Positions 35,955 to 44,652 of a stretch of DNA of 64,000 bases are shown piece after piece. How positions within the stretch are numbered: position 1 is the first letter of the stretch; each line of letters begins with the position of its first letter. Source of the DNA: Mariniflexile gromovii (GTDB lineage: Bacteria > Bacteroidota > Bacteroidia > Flavobacteriales > Flavobacteriaceae); contig NZ_JAGJCB010000007.1 in assembly GCF_017814435.1 (NCBI RefSeq), positions 1 to 64,000 of the forward strand. The letters are read 5' to 3'. The notes under the pieces are model-generated. The model saw only the letters and a list, made by a program, of their open reading frames with translations. It searched no databases and was not told the origin of the DNA. The translations under genes and the position numbers were made by a program.

Positions 35955-38015
35955 TTAAAGTGTCATTTTATTTAAATTGGCTTCAATATCCTCTAACATA
36001 TCTGGAGTAGGAAAACCATTATTTTGTCTTCTAATTTTAATAGAATACCAATTTTTCCATTTTTCATCTATATCTCCCGATGCCCTGTTTTGGTAAACTA
36101 CTTGTAATTTCTGTTTTGCTTCTGGAATTAGGGCTTTCGCTTTTTCCAATGCTTCATGGCTTTTGGTATCTTCAAATTCTTTTTTTAATACCGACATGTT
36201 GTGGAGTGTAGTTTCAAAAGCAATCAAATCTGAATATAAAACTACAGGCAGCAGTATATAAGCGTGATAAAAATTATCTTTCTCTTGCGTTAACTGATAA
36301 CCTTTTTGTGCTTCTTCTAAAGACTTTTGTAAATAATTTTTACAGTGCGCCGTATTTTCTAAATCGCCTTCCACCCTTTTATAATCAAAAGGAATTGGTG
36401 TTTTACCAGGTCTTCTTATTGGTGCGTTTGATAAATAAGAAACTGCCTCGCGGATTTCCCATAAATGTTCCACATAGCCTTTTCGTCCTTCCTGTGCTTT
36501 GTGCAACCATTTCATTGAAGACACAGCATGTTGCGCTGCTTCCTTAGAAAAATAACGCTCTGTCCAAGATTTATAAAAGGCATTTCCATTAAAGGTTTCT
36601 GGATTATTACAAACTTCACTATACGCTTCTAAGTTTAATAAAAACGGTCTGAAGTTTTGTCCATTTACCAAACAATAGTTATCTGCTCCATAAGTTTGGA
36701 ACATCTCTTTCATGACTGTTTCTACTTTTTCAGGATATGGGTTATGCACCGTATGGTTTGACCAATAACCGGCATGCATGTATGTTCCAAATTTATAGCC
36801 ATCGGTAGTATTAGGAAGGTGCTCAAAATCACCAAACCCGTGGTCGGACCAAAGTACGGTCCAATCGGTTGGAGGTCTAAACCCTTCATTCCACATTTCC
36901 ATGCCATCAGAATAACAAACCAATACTTTTTGTACGTTAGGTTTATATTCATCTACTAAATTCCCAAAAGCTTCATAAACCTCATTAAAAACTTCAATTT
37001 TACTTTCACCACAAGTGCTTTCATATTCCCAATCCCATACTTGGTGGCGTGGGCGTAAAATGAAAATATCGGTTTTAGCCAAAGGTGTCTTTTCAAAATA
37101 ATAACGCCATGCTTGTAACCAATCTTCTTTATACTGTTTCCAACAATCTGCTTTTTCGGCTTCCATGGGATGAATTTGATAGCCTAAGGCGAAATCAACT
37201 GCTACTTTCATGCCTTTTTCGTGAGCATAATCAATCATTTTATCTACATAATTTATATCAATTTGATAGTCTGGTTTTAATGCTTTGTATTCGGGGCGAA
37301 TAAAAAACTCTGGTCTGCCCAACATATCAAACAATTGAATAGAATTATATCGTAGGCGTACCAAAGAGTTTATCAATTCTGTATAGCTTTCCCAATCGTA
37401 TTCTAGTAATTTCCCTCTGTAGTTTGCTAGTTCATCTACATCGTTCTCAAAATAAGTAAGCATGGGTACTTTTGGAGGTGAAATCGTTTTTGAAGTGAAA
37501 CTAAATAAATCTTCCATAGTCTTTTTAATAGGTAATTTGCCTGTCCAATATTCCAAAGGGTCTACACCCAATATATCTTTTGAATAGTCGTAAATAGCAT
37601 ATTGAAGTCCTTCAATATCTGAACCTCCAATTATAATCGCATTTTGACCATTTGGCAGTATGGTTTTTGACCAAATACCACCTCTTGCTCCTGGAATATT
37701 ACTGGATAGTTTTATTTGGTTGTCTATAGATAAATCTTTTATTAACCCACTAGTTTGAGGAGTTCCTAAAATGAAAAAAGCGCCTTTTTCTTTTAATTTT
37801 AATTGATTGGATTCTGATATGATTTGAATTTTTCCATCTAATACTTTGGACAAATCATTCTTTAAATCATTAACAGTACTTAATTCAACATTTGTAACAG
37901 ATGAACCTATTACTAAATAATAATTTTCAATAGCTTCATTAGAACATGAAAAAAGCAACGGAAATGCTATAATAAAACTGAGTAAATAGAATTGGTTTTT
38001 AAAAAAAATAGGCAT
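35955..38015 (-). CDS. GH115/GH67-like lipoprotein, possible alpha-glucuronidase
   Basis: The 686-residue lipoprotein (LFSC, cysteine 24) has an N-terminal domain (about 30-165) with FILGTPQTSGLI and GGSDIEGLQYAIYDYSKDIL. This resembles the N-terminal domain shared by GH67, GH115 and GH20-type enzymes that read IaGsDkRGtiYGiYd. A TIM-barrel-like region (about 185-480) follows with YFENDVDELANYRGKLLEYD, GMKVAVDFALGYQIHP, WDWEYESTCGESKI and VLWSDHGFGDFEHLP, and a helical C-terminus. It is shorter than usual GH115 (over 800 residues) and catalytic residues cannot be assigned. Alpha-glucuronidase is the best guess because of the fold and the uronate genes nearby; another glycosidase is possible. 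The gap to susD holds a terminator-like hairpin. Confidence 0.55.
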   Translation of the reverse strand: MPIFFKNQFYLLSFIIAFPLLFSCSNEAIENYYLVIGSSVTNVELSTVNDLKNDLSKVLDGKIQIISESNQLKLKEKGAFFILGTPQTSGLIKDLSIDNQIKLSSNIPGARGGIWSKTILPNGQNAIIIGGSDIEGLQYAIYDYSKDILGVDPLEYWTGKLPIKKTMEDLFSFTSKTISPPKVPMLTYFENDVDELANYRGKLLEYDWESYTELINSLVRLRYNSIQLFDMLGRPEFFIRPEYKALKPDYQIDINYVDKMIDYAHEKGMKVAVDFALGYQIHPMEAEKADCWKQYKEDWLQAWRYYFEKTPLAKTDIFILRPRHQVWDWEYESTCGESKIEVFNEVYEAFGNLVDEYKPNVQKVLVCYSDGMEMWNEGFRPPTDWTVLWSDHGFGDFEHLPNTTDGYKFGTYMHAGYWSNHTVHNPYPEKVETVMKEMFQTYGADNYCLVNGQNFRPFLLNLEAYSEVCNNPETFNGNAFYKSWTERYFSKEAAQHAVSSMKWLHKAQEGRKGYVEHLWEIREAVSYLSNAPIRRPGKTPIPFDYKRVEGDLENTAHCKNYLQKSLEEAQKGYQLTQEKDNFYHAYILLPVVLYSDLIAFETTLHNMSVLKKEFEDTKSHEALEKAKALIPEAKQKLQVVYQNRASGDIDEKWKNWYSIKIRRQNNGFPTPDMLEDIEANLNKMTL

Positions 38016-38135
38016 ATAGTATGGATATGAAGAAATAAAATTTGATGTTCTATAATTATGTTATAAAATTTCACTTTAATGGAGCCTTAAAAAAATATCA
38101 ATTTAAGGTACAAAATATGGTTTTATGTTATAAGT

Positions 38136-38174
38136 AAAAAATAGACAGACAAAAAACCCGCCTGTCTATTTTTT
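38136..38174 (-). terminator. intra-operon terminator between susD and downstream enzymes
   Basis: A 13-bp perfect stem pairs 38136-38148 (aaaaaatagacag) with 38162-38174 (ctgtctatttttt) around a 13-nt loop. On the minus strand the stem ends in U. It probably stops a fraction of transcripts, so that susC and susD mRNA exceeds that of the enzymes downstream, as is common in such loci. No HTCS-type half-site pair is present between it and the next gene. Confidence 0.7.
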
Positions 38175-38212
38175 CTACTAAACTAACTCAAAAAAACAAC
38201 TACTATTTGCTA

Positions 38213-39856
38213 TTAATACTTAGGATTTTGTGTCATTGTATTGGGTGACAGTGTTATTTCTTGATCTGGAATTGGACGCAATAAATGTTTACTAGCATCA
38301 AAAGCACCATGGTTTACTACATGTGGATTATAAAGTTTTATTCGTTCTTCCAATTTCCCCGTACGTTTTAATACGGCCCATCTATTGTCTTCTCCTGCCA
38401 ACTCTAAAGCTCGTTCAACCAAAATATCATCAATGGTTATTGATGTATAATGATTGGCAACCCCAGTGGCTCGCTCTCTTACTCTATTAATATGAAATAA
38501 TGCTTTTGCTGAATTAGTTGCACCTAAAAAGGCTTCTGCAGCTATTAAATGTGTTTCTGCAACTCTAAATATAAACGTATCACGAGCTCCTGCTGTGTCA
38601 GCACTAAAATTTTCATCATCAAATTTTTTGAAAATTGGGAAGTTTGTTAACTCAGTATTTAAAGCATATTTATAATTAACATTTACTGTCAATTCAGCTG
38701 GTCTACCATATAAATATTGGTCTGGCTGATACACCCAATAACGATTTAATCTATCTGCTAATTCAGCAGCACCAAGAGCTAATTTAGGAAAATACACAAC
38801 GGTATCTCCAACAGCAATATTATCGGCTCCAAGCACAGCAGCTTCATCTGCTATGATAGCGCGGTGTATTGTGGATGCCTCCCTAGTATCATTGGCAGCA
38901 AATAAGGAATAAAAATAAGGTGTGGGCATAGCACCAAAGCCAACATGTCCGTAAGGATTAGATCGACTAACTCCTGGCAAATTAAAAACCTGATACATAA
39001 AAGCGGCATGCTTATTATTGTTTTTATCAACAGTAGCAGTACCATATTGTGCTGCAAATAACACCTCAGGATTTACTTGGTTATTATAAGCAAATACTTT
39101 ATCGAAGGTTTGACTTCTAATATCATAAGTTCCTATAGCTTGTTCAGCCAAATTTGCAGCAGTTGTAAAGTCCGTACTCGACCCAAATGATTTATAAGCT
39201 CTTGTTAAATATACTTCTGCAAGTACATGTTGTGCTGCTCTTTTTGAAAATCTCCCAGCGGGTGGTGCATCTTGTAAATCTGGAATGGCTGCTTCTAAAT
39301 CAGCAATAATTTGTGTATAAGTTTGTTCTTCAGTTGATCTTGTATAATCTGAACGTATACTTACAGGTTCATCTAATTCTAAAACAACACCACCAAATTG
39401 TTGTACTAAATTAAAATAAGCTAAAGCTCTAAGCCCTTTTGCTTGTGCTATACCATAAGCTTTATCTGCCAACTTTCCTGTACTCCAACCTATTTGATTC
39501 TCATAACGATTAATAGCTGTGTTTGCTTTTGCAATTACATCATAGTTGCTAGACCAAACACCGCTAGTATTTGGAGCTTCGAAGCCAACATAATCATTAG
39601 CTGCACTAATAGAAGTGACATCGTTTCTTGTTGTAAAAATATCCGTTCCATAATATTTATAGTCGTAATTTCTATAAACTCCAGGTATTTGCGAATAAAT
39701 ACCAACTATTAATTGGTCTGCAGTAGTTTCATCAATAAAATTTTCACTTGTAACACCTGAGAATATATCTTCCTCGATATAATTATCACAGGCATTTAAC
39801 AGCATTGCAAAAACTACCAAAACCGTTATATTTTTTATATTTTTTAATAATTTCAT
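38213..39856 (-). CDS. SusD-like glycan-binding lipoprotein
   Basis: SusD proteins sit on the outer face of the outer membrane as a lid over the SusC channel and bind the glycan. The 547-residue protein has lipobox LLNAC (cysteine 23), then DNYIEEDIFSGVTSENF. The TPR-like helical regions are typical, with KGLRALAYFNLVQQFGGVVL near 137 and RFSKRAAQHVLAEVYLTRAY near 205. The C-terminus has ERALELAGEDNRWAVLKRTGK and LLRPIPDQEITLSPNTMTQNP, the family ending. It is 19 bp after susC. Confidence 0.94.
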   Translation of the reverse strand: MKLLKNIKNITVLVVFAMLLNACDNYIEEDIFSGVTSENFIDETTADQLIVGIYSQIPGVYRNYDYKYYGTDIFTTRNDVTSISAANDYVGFEAPNTSGVWSSNYDVIAKANTAINRYENQIGWSTGKLADKAYGIAQAKGLRALAYFNLVQQFGGVVLELDEPVSIRSDYTRSTEEQTYTQIIADLEAAIPDLQDAPPAGRFSKRAAQHVLAEVYLTRAYKSFGSSTDFTTAANLAEQAIGTYDIRSQTFDKVFAYNNQVNPEVLFAAQYGTATVDKNNNKHAAFMYQVFNLPGVSRSNPYGHVGFGAMPTPYFYSLFAANDTREASTIHRAIIADEAAVLGADNIAVGDTVVYFPKLALGAAELADRLNRYWVYQPDQYLYGRPAELTVNVNYKYALNTELTNFPIFKKFDDENFSADTAGARDTFIFRVAETHLIAAEAFLGATNSAKALFHINRVRERATGVANHYTSITIDDILVERALELAGEDNRWAVLKRTGKLEERIKLYNPHVVNHGAFDASKHLLRPIPDQEITLSPNTMTQNPKY

Positions 39857-39874
39857 CTTTATATAGTTTTAAAA

Positions 39875-42800
39875 TTAATAAGACAATTTAAGTCCAAATA
39901 ATATGGTTTTGGTCAAATATCCTCCGTTATAGTTATTCTGAAGTCCTGTTTCTGGATCTGATCCTGTATAATCTGTAAACGTAAAAGGATTTTGAATATC
40001 TAGTGTTAAACGCAAGCTAGACATTTTTAATTTATCTAACACAGGTTGTGTAAATTGGTAACCCATACCGATATTGCCAATGCGAACAAAATCAAAATCT
40101 GTATAATACCAGTCTGCATTAGCCCCATACTCCAATGCTGGATTTTTAGAAGTTGGATTATTAGGAGTCCAGTAATCTAAATCTACTTTATTAAATTTAG
40201 CATCATCTCCTTGCCATGGCACAGAAAGCTGGTTAAATTCAGAATGTCCAAAACTACCTTGTCTTGTATATACGTTAATAGAAAGATCAAAGTTTTTATA
40301 GCTAAATGTATTGGTCATACCTGCTGTCCAGTCTGGAGATACTTGCCCTAAAATTACTTTATCCTCATTATCTATTTTTGAGTCATTATTTACATCTCTA
40401 AACTTATATTCTCCTGGTTTTCTATTATAAACTGCTGCTTCAGCTACTTCATCTAATTGCCAAATACCAATTTGTTCGTGAGCCCAAATGGCATCAGCTG
40501 CTTGTCCTATTTGTAAAACACCATGATTTCCATAAGGAATTAAATCCAAATCGCCATCCAACTCTAATATCTCATTTTTGTTTTTTGAAAAATTGATATT
40601 CGTAGTCCAGTTAAAATTATTAGTTTGTACGTTTTTAGTGTTTAAAGTAAGTTCTACCCCTTTGTTACGAATGGAACCAAAATTACCTGTTGCACTACCA
40701 TATCCTGTTATTGGTGATAACAATCTACTTAATATACTGCCTTCAGTCTTTTTATTATAGACCTCTATCCCTAATTTGATTCTGTTTTGTAGAACACCAA
40801 AATCTAAACCAAAGTTAAATTCTTTGGAACGCTCCCACGTTAAATCATAATTTGGCAATCCAGCTACAGTAACACCATTAGTTTGTGTATTACCAAACAA
40901 ATAGTCACTATCACTTAAAAATGCTAAAGTATCATATGCATTAACAGAGGTATCATTTCCAGATTCGCCATAACTTAAACGTAATTTCAGATTACTTAAC
41001 CAATCTGTATTTTGTAAAAACTTTTCATCACTAGCTTTCCAAGCAAAAGCGGCTGCAGGAAAGAATGCCCATTTATTAGTCGGGGATAATTTAGATGACC
41101 CATCATATCTACCCGAAAAAGTAAAAAGATATTTATCTAAAATACTATAGTTTACACGCGCTGCAAATGATGATATCGTTTCTTTAACATATTCAGTATT
41201 AGCAGTTCTTTTTTCTAAACCAGATTCTATATTATAGAATAAATAGGCATCCGTATCAAAATTTCTATTTTCAATATTACTCCACTCGCGTTGCTTATGA
41301 TATACGGAAGATATAAGGGTCGTTTTTAAATTATGACCTTCTGCAACATCGAAATTTAAATCTACTGTATTATCCCAAGAATATGATGTATTAAAATAAG
41401 AATCATAATAAGCACGCACTCTTGTTGGATTATTCTCTGACGATTTTGTTAACAAACCTCTATACTCACCAAATCTAGTATTTTTAATATTAGGTGCAAA
41501 CTGAGTTTTGAAACCAATCCACTTAGTGGGTTTGTAATCTAAAAACACATTGGCAATCACATCCATAGATTTTGTGTTATTTCTCCATGCGCCATTAGCA
41601 TCAAAATAAGGATTTATAAATCGTGCATCTTGCTTGTCTGGAAACAAAATAATGTTCCCGTCAACATCGCGAGAATTTACAGTTGGAGCTAGTCGCTGAG
41701 TACTTCTATATAATTCCCTACTACCTTCTTCACGTTCTGAAAATGCTAAATATGTTTTTAAACCTACAGTAAATTGGTCTGAAACTTTTTTAGAAAGTGA
41801 GGCACTTATATTGTAACGCTCAAAAGCTTCAATTCCAACAACACCTTCATCACTTAAGTAACCTATAGTTCCATTATAGACCAAACCATCAGTTCCACCG
41901 GACATTCCTAAATTATGACTTGTTTGAATCCCGGTTTTTTGAAAATCTTTTCTCCAATTGGTATAACGTCTATTCGCAACATTGCTCGCTTCTTCGTTAC
42001 TTGTTTGTATTTCGGTATTAATAAAATTTGCTACATTTATATTATTATAATCAGCTACCGTTCCTACACCATTGCTAAAAAGCTTCACCCATTCCCTACT
42101 TCTAATAACATCATTTACAAAATCTACATATTCATCGCCTGTAAAATAATCAGGTTCGTTTACAACTGAATTAACACCCAAAGTAGCCTCGTAAGTAAAA
42201 ACAGTTTTTCCTTCAATACCGTTTTTAGTAGTTATTATAACCACACCATTAGCACCACGTGACCCATAGATAGCAGTTGCTGAAGCATCTTTCAAAATAT
42301 CCATTTGTTGAATATCAGCTGGATTTAAAATATTGATGTCTTCAAAAAAGATTCCATCAACAACATATAAAGGTTTTGAACGGTCATCACCAGGGCTATC
42401 ACTTAAACCATCACGACCTGCAATGTTATTTGTAATCGCTGTATTTCCTCTAATTCTAATATTAAGCGGCGCACCAGGTTTATTACTTAATGATCTTACA
42501 TCTACACCAGACACCTGACCTTTAATAGCTTGACCAATATCGGTTTTTTTCTGTGCCGTTATATCTTCACTACTAATAGATGCTACAGCTCCCGTTAAAT
42601 CACTTCTTTTAACAGAACCGTAACCAATAACAACCACTTCATTAAGTTGCGCTGCATCTTCTTGCATATTAACATTTAACGACGCTTGTCCTTTATATAT
42701 TACTTCTTGCGTTTTAAATCCTAGATAAGAAAATACTAATACATCTCCCGATTTAGCTGTAATTTGATATTTTCCATCAAAATCTGTGGCGGCACCCTGC

Positions 42801-42943
42801 TTAGTGCCTTTAACAAGAACATTTACTCCTGGAATAGGAATGTTTTGACTATCGACTACCACACCAGACACTTTACTTTGCGCCCAGGAAGTCCCTGTAA
42901 AACCTATTAGTAAGGCCATCAATAAGAGTTTTAGTTTTACCAT
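39875..42943 (-). CDS. SusC-like TonB-dependent transporter
   Basis: The 1022-residue outer-membrane channel imports oligosaccharides with energy from TonB. The order is a signal peptide (to about 21), carboxypeptidase-D-like domain (SGVVVDSQNIPIPGVNVLVK, about 25-100), linker NEVVVIGYGSVKRSDLTGAV, plug with PLYVVDGI and TAIYGSRGANGVVIITTK, then a large barrel ending ILFGLKLSY. It leads the operon susC-susD-GH115-like-GH92-GH29-GH29-hydrolase/PLC-phosphoesterase-HTCS. Its promoter has the tandem 21-bp site, and the DUF1080 operon starts divergently 316 bp away. Confidence 0.96.
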   Translation of the reverse strand: MVKLKLLLMALLIGFTGTSWAQSKVSGVVVDSQNIPIPGVNVLVKGTKQGAATDFDGKYQITAKSGDVLVFSYLGFKTQEVIYKGQASLNVNMQEDAAQLNEVVVIGYGSVKRSDLTGAVASISSEDITAQKKTDIGQAIKGQVSGVDVRSLSNKPGAPLNIRIRGNTAITNNIAGRDGLSDSPGDDRSKPLYVVDGIFFEDINILNPADIQQMDILKDASATAIYGSRGANGVVIITTKNGIEGKTVFTYEATLGVNSVVNEPDYFTGDEYVDFVNDVIRSREWVKLFSNGVGTVADYNNINVANFINTEIQTSNEEASNVANRRYTNWRKDFQKTGIQTSHNLGMSGGTDGLVYNGTIGYLSDEGVVGIEAFERYNISASLSKKVSDQFTVGLKTYLAFSEREEGSRELYRSTQRLAPTVNSRDVDGNIILFPDKQDARFINPYFDANGAWRNNTKSMDVIANVFLDYKPTKWIGFKTQFAPNIKNTRFGEYRGLLTKSSENNPTRVRAYYDSYFNTSYSWDNTVDLNFDVAEGHNLKTTLISSVYHKQREWSNIENRNFDTDAYLFYNIESGLEKRTANTEYVKETISSFAARVNYSILDKYLFTFSGRYDGSSKLSPTNKWAFFPAAAFAWKASDEKFLQNTDWLSNLKLRLSYGESGNDTSVNAYDTLAFLSDSDYLFGNTQTNGVTVAGLPNYDLTWERSKEFNFGLDFGVLQNRIKLGIEVYNKKTEGSILSRLLSPITGYGSATGNFGSIRNKGVELTLNTKNVQTNNFNWTTNINFSKNKNEILELDGDLDLIPYGNHGVLQIGQAADAIWAHEQIGIWQLDEVAEAAVYNRKPGEYKFRDVNNDSKIDNEDKVILGQVSPDWTAGMTNTFSYKNFDLSINVYTRQGSFGHSEFNQLSVPWQGDDAKFNKVDLDYWTPNNPTSKNPALEYGANADWYYTDFDFVRIGNIGMGYQFTQPVLDKLKMSSLRLTLDIQNPFTFTDYTGSDPETGLQNNYNGGYLTKTILFGLKLSY

Positions 42944-42974
42944 GTTTGTTTTATTTAGTTATAAATTGTTTTTG

Positions 42975-43035
42975 CTAATTTAGTGTTAAAGATTTCTTAA
43001 CGAATGGACATATTTTTCCAAAACATGGACGTATT
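42975..43035 (-). promoter_or_regulatory. susC promoter with tandem HTCS-type activator site
   Basis: Read toward susC, half-sites AATACGTCCAT (43035-43025) and AATATGTCCAT (43014-43004) are direct repeats 21 bp apart, identical at 10 of 11 positions. After a 21-bp gap comes TAAATTAG (42982-42975), a weak -7 element, 31 bp before the ATG. The layout is the same 61 bp as at MIOX and at the DUF1080 operon. This is the strongest of the three site pairs. Confidence 0.8.
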
Positions 43036-43171
43036 GGTTATATTCAAAAATTATTTCAAACCAGTAATTTTTCGGTTGAACAAAAAAAATGCTAAAAAGA
43101 AAAATTTGAAAATTTAAAAACTTATAAGTTTTGATACATTATGCGTTTTTGAAACTTACTTTGAATCTGAA
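43036..43171. other. central part of the susC-DUF1080 divergent spacer
   Basis: Between the two outward-facing promoters lie about 136 bp of AT-rich DNA with no gene and no further copy of the half-site that I can see. The whole spacer from 42944 to 43259 is therefore a divergent control region with the two activator site pairs in mirror orientation. Confidence 0.6.
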
Positions 43172-43232
43172 AAAAAATCCATGTTATTGAATAATAAGTC
43201 CATGGTTGTTCATTCAATAAATCTTAATTTAG
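43172..43232 (+). promoter_or_regulatory. DUF1080 operon promoter with tandem HTCS-type activator site
   Basis: Read toward the DUF1080 gene, half-sites AAAAAATCCAT (43172-43182) and AATAAGTCCAT (43193-43203) are 21 bp apart. After a 21-bp gap comes TAATTTAG (43225-43232), 27 bp before the ATG. It mirrors the susC promoter across the spacer and equals the MIOX promoter in every distance. Together these predict one regulon. Confidence 0.77.
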
Positions 43233-43259
43233 TAGACTAAATAATAATCAACATTAAAC

Positions 43260-44636
43260 ATGAAAAAAACACAGTATTACGGTAAAATATTAACACTTGC
43301 TATATCATTTATGGCTTTTGGTTGTGCAAACACTCCTAAAGACACTACCCCTTGGGTTAATTTATTTGACGGAAAAACCTTGAACGGGTGGCACCAAAAA
43401 GGCGGTGAAGCTAAATATGAAGTAAAAGATGGAGCCATTGTTGGTAGCACTGTACATGATACACCCAATTCTTTTTTAACCACCGATAAAATGTATGGTG
43501 ATTTTATTTTAGAATTAGATTATAAAGTGGATTCTACCATGAATTCTGGAATACAAATAAGAAGCAATAGTTTTCTATATTATAAAGATGGTCGTGTACA
43601 CGGGTATCAAGTTGAAATAGATCCATCTGAACGCGCTTGGAGTGGCGGTATCTATGATGAAGCAAGACGTGGTTGGTTAAGCACCATGGATAACAACCCA
43701 GAGGCACAAAAAGCATTCAAGCAAAACGATTGGAACCATTACCGCATTGAAGCCATTGGCGATACCATTAAAACATGGATCAACAATGTACCGGCTTCAC
43801 ATTTAATAGACGATAAAACAGCTACGGGCTTTATTTGTTTACAAGTACACAGCATTAAACCCGATAAAAAAGCTGGTACAGAAATTATTTGGAAAAACAT
43901 AAAAATACTTACTGACAGTGTTTCAAAATATTCTAAAAAATCATCATTAACACCTATAAATACCAAAAACAATCTTACGGTTGATGAAGCTAAAAATGGA
44001 TGGAAATTATTATGGGACGGTAAAACAACAAATGGATGGCGTGGTGCTAAATTGGACGCTTTTCCTGCTGAAGGTTGGAAAATTGAAGATGGTGTTTTAA
44101 GCGTATTATCTTCTGGTGGTGCCGAATCTAGAGCTGGTGGTGATATTGTAACCAATGAATTATTTGGCGATTTTGAATTATCGGTAGATTTTAAATTGAC
44201 TCCTGGTGCCAATAGTGGTATAAAATATTATGTAGATACAGAAATCAATAAAGGTGATGGTTCTTCCATTGGTTTAGAATATCAAATTTTAGATGACGAT
44301 TTACATCCTGATGCGAAATTAGGTAACCATGAAGGCAGTAGAACCGTAAGTTCACTTTACGATTTGATTAAAGCCGATGTTAATAAACCGATAAACCCAG
44401 TTGGCGAATGGAATACCGCTTATATCATTTCTAAAAACAATCATGTAGAACATTGGTTAAACGGTGTGAAAGTATTGGAATATGAAAGAAAAAGCGATGA
44501 TTACAGAAAACTAGTATCGGAAAGCAAATATGTAAAATGGCCAAATTTTGGCGAATTGGATAAAGGCCAAATTTTATTGCAAGACCATGGCGACTTGGTT
44601 TCATTCAAAAACATAAAAATTCGTCCTATTAAATAA
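43260..44636 (+). CDS. tandem DUF1080 (3-keto-glycoside hydrolase-like) lipoprotein
   Basis: The 458-residue lipoprotein (lipobox FGC, cysteine 22) has two DUF1080 beta-sandwich domains. The first (about 32-220) shows NLFDGKTLNGWHQKG, GDFILELDYKVDSTMNSGIQIRS and GYQVEIDPSERAWSGGIYDE in parts. The second (about 243-458) shows LLWDGKTTNGWRG, GDFELSVDFKLTPGANSGIKYY and LEYQILDDDLHPDAK. DUF1080 proteins (3-keto-disaccharide hydrolase, Pfam PF06439) cleave glycosides already oxidised at C3 by Gfo/Idh/MocA dehydrogenases. Two such dehydrogenase genes follow immediately, so the pathway assignment fits. Most members have one domain; the tandem form is notable. Confidence 0.87.
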   Translation: MKKTQYYGKILTLAISFMAFGCANTPKDTTPWVNLFDGKTLNGWHQKGGEAKYEVKDGAIVGSTVHDTPNSFLTTDKMYGDFILELDYKVDSTMNSGIQIRSNSFLYYKDGRVHGYQVEIDPSERAWSGGIYDEARRGWLSTMDNNPEAQKAFKQNDWNHYRIEAIGDTIKTWINNVPASHLIDDKTATGFICLQVHSIKPDKKAGTEIIWKNIKILTDSVSKYSKKSSLTPINTKNNLTVDEAKNGWKLLWDGKTTNGWRGAKLDAFPAEGWKIEDGVLSVLSSGGAESRAGGDIVTNELFGDFELSVDFKLTPGANSGIKYYVDTEINKGDGSSIGLEYQILDDDLHPDAKLGNHEGSRTVSSLYDLIKADVNKPINPVGEWNTAYIISKNNHVEHWLNGVKVLEYERKSDDYRKLVSESKYVKWPNFGELDKGQILLQDHGDLVSFKNIKIRPIK

Positions 44637-44652
44637 TACTAAAGACTAAATA

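Noticed and set aside
38016-38060. HTCS-type site upstream of the GH115-like gene (atggatatga at 38021)
   Set aside because: The position 21 bp away does not repeat the motif.
43036-43171. Extra HTCS half-sites in the middle of the spacer
   Set aside because: No second TCCAT or ATGGA pair at 21-bp spacing was found there.
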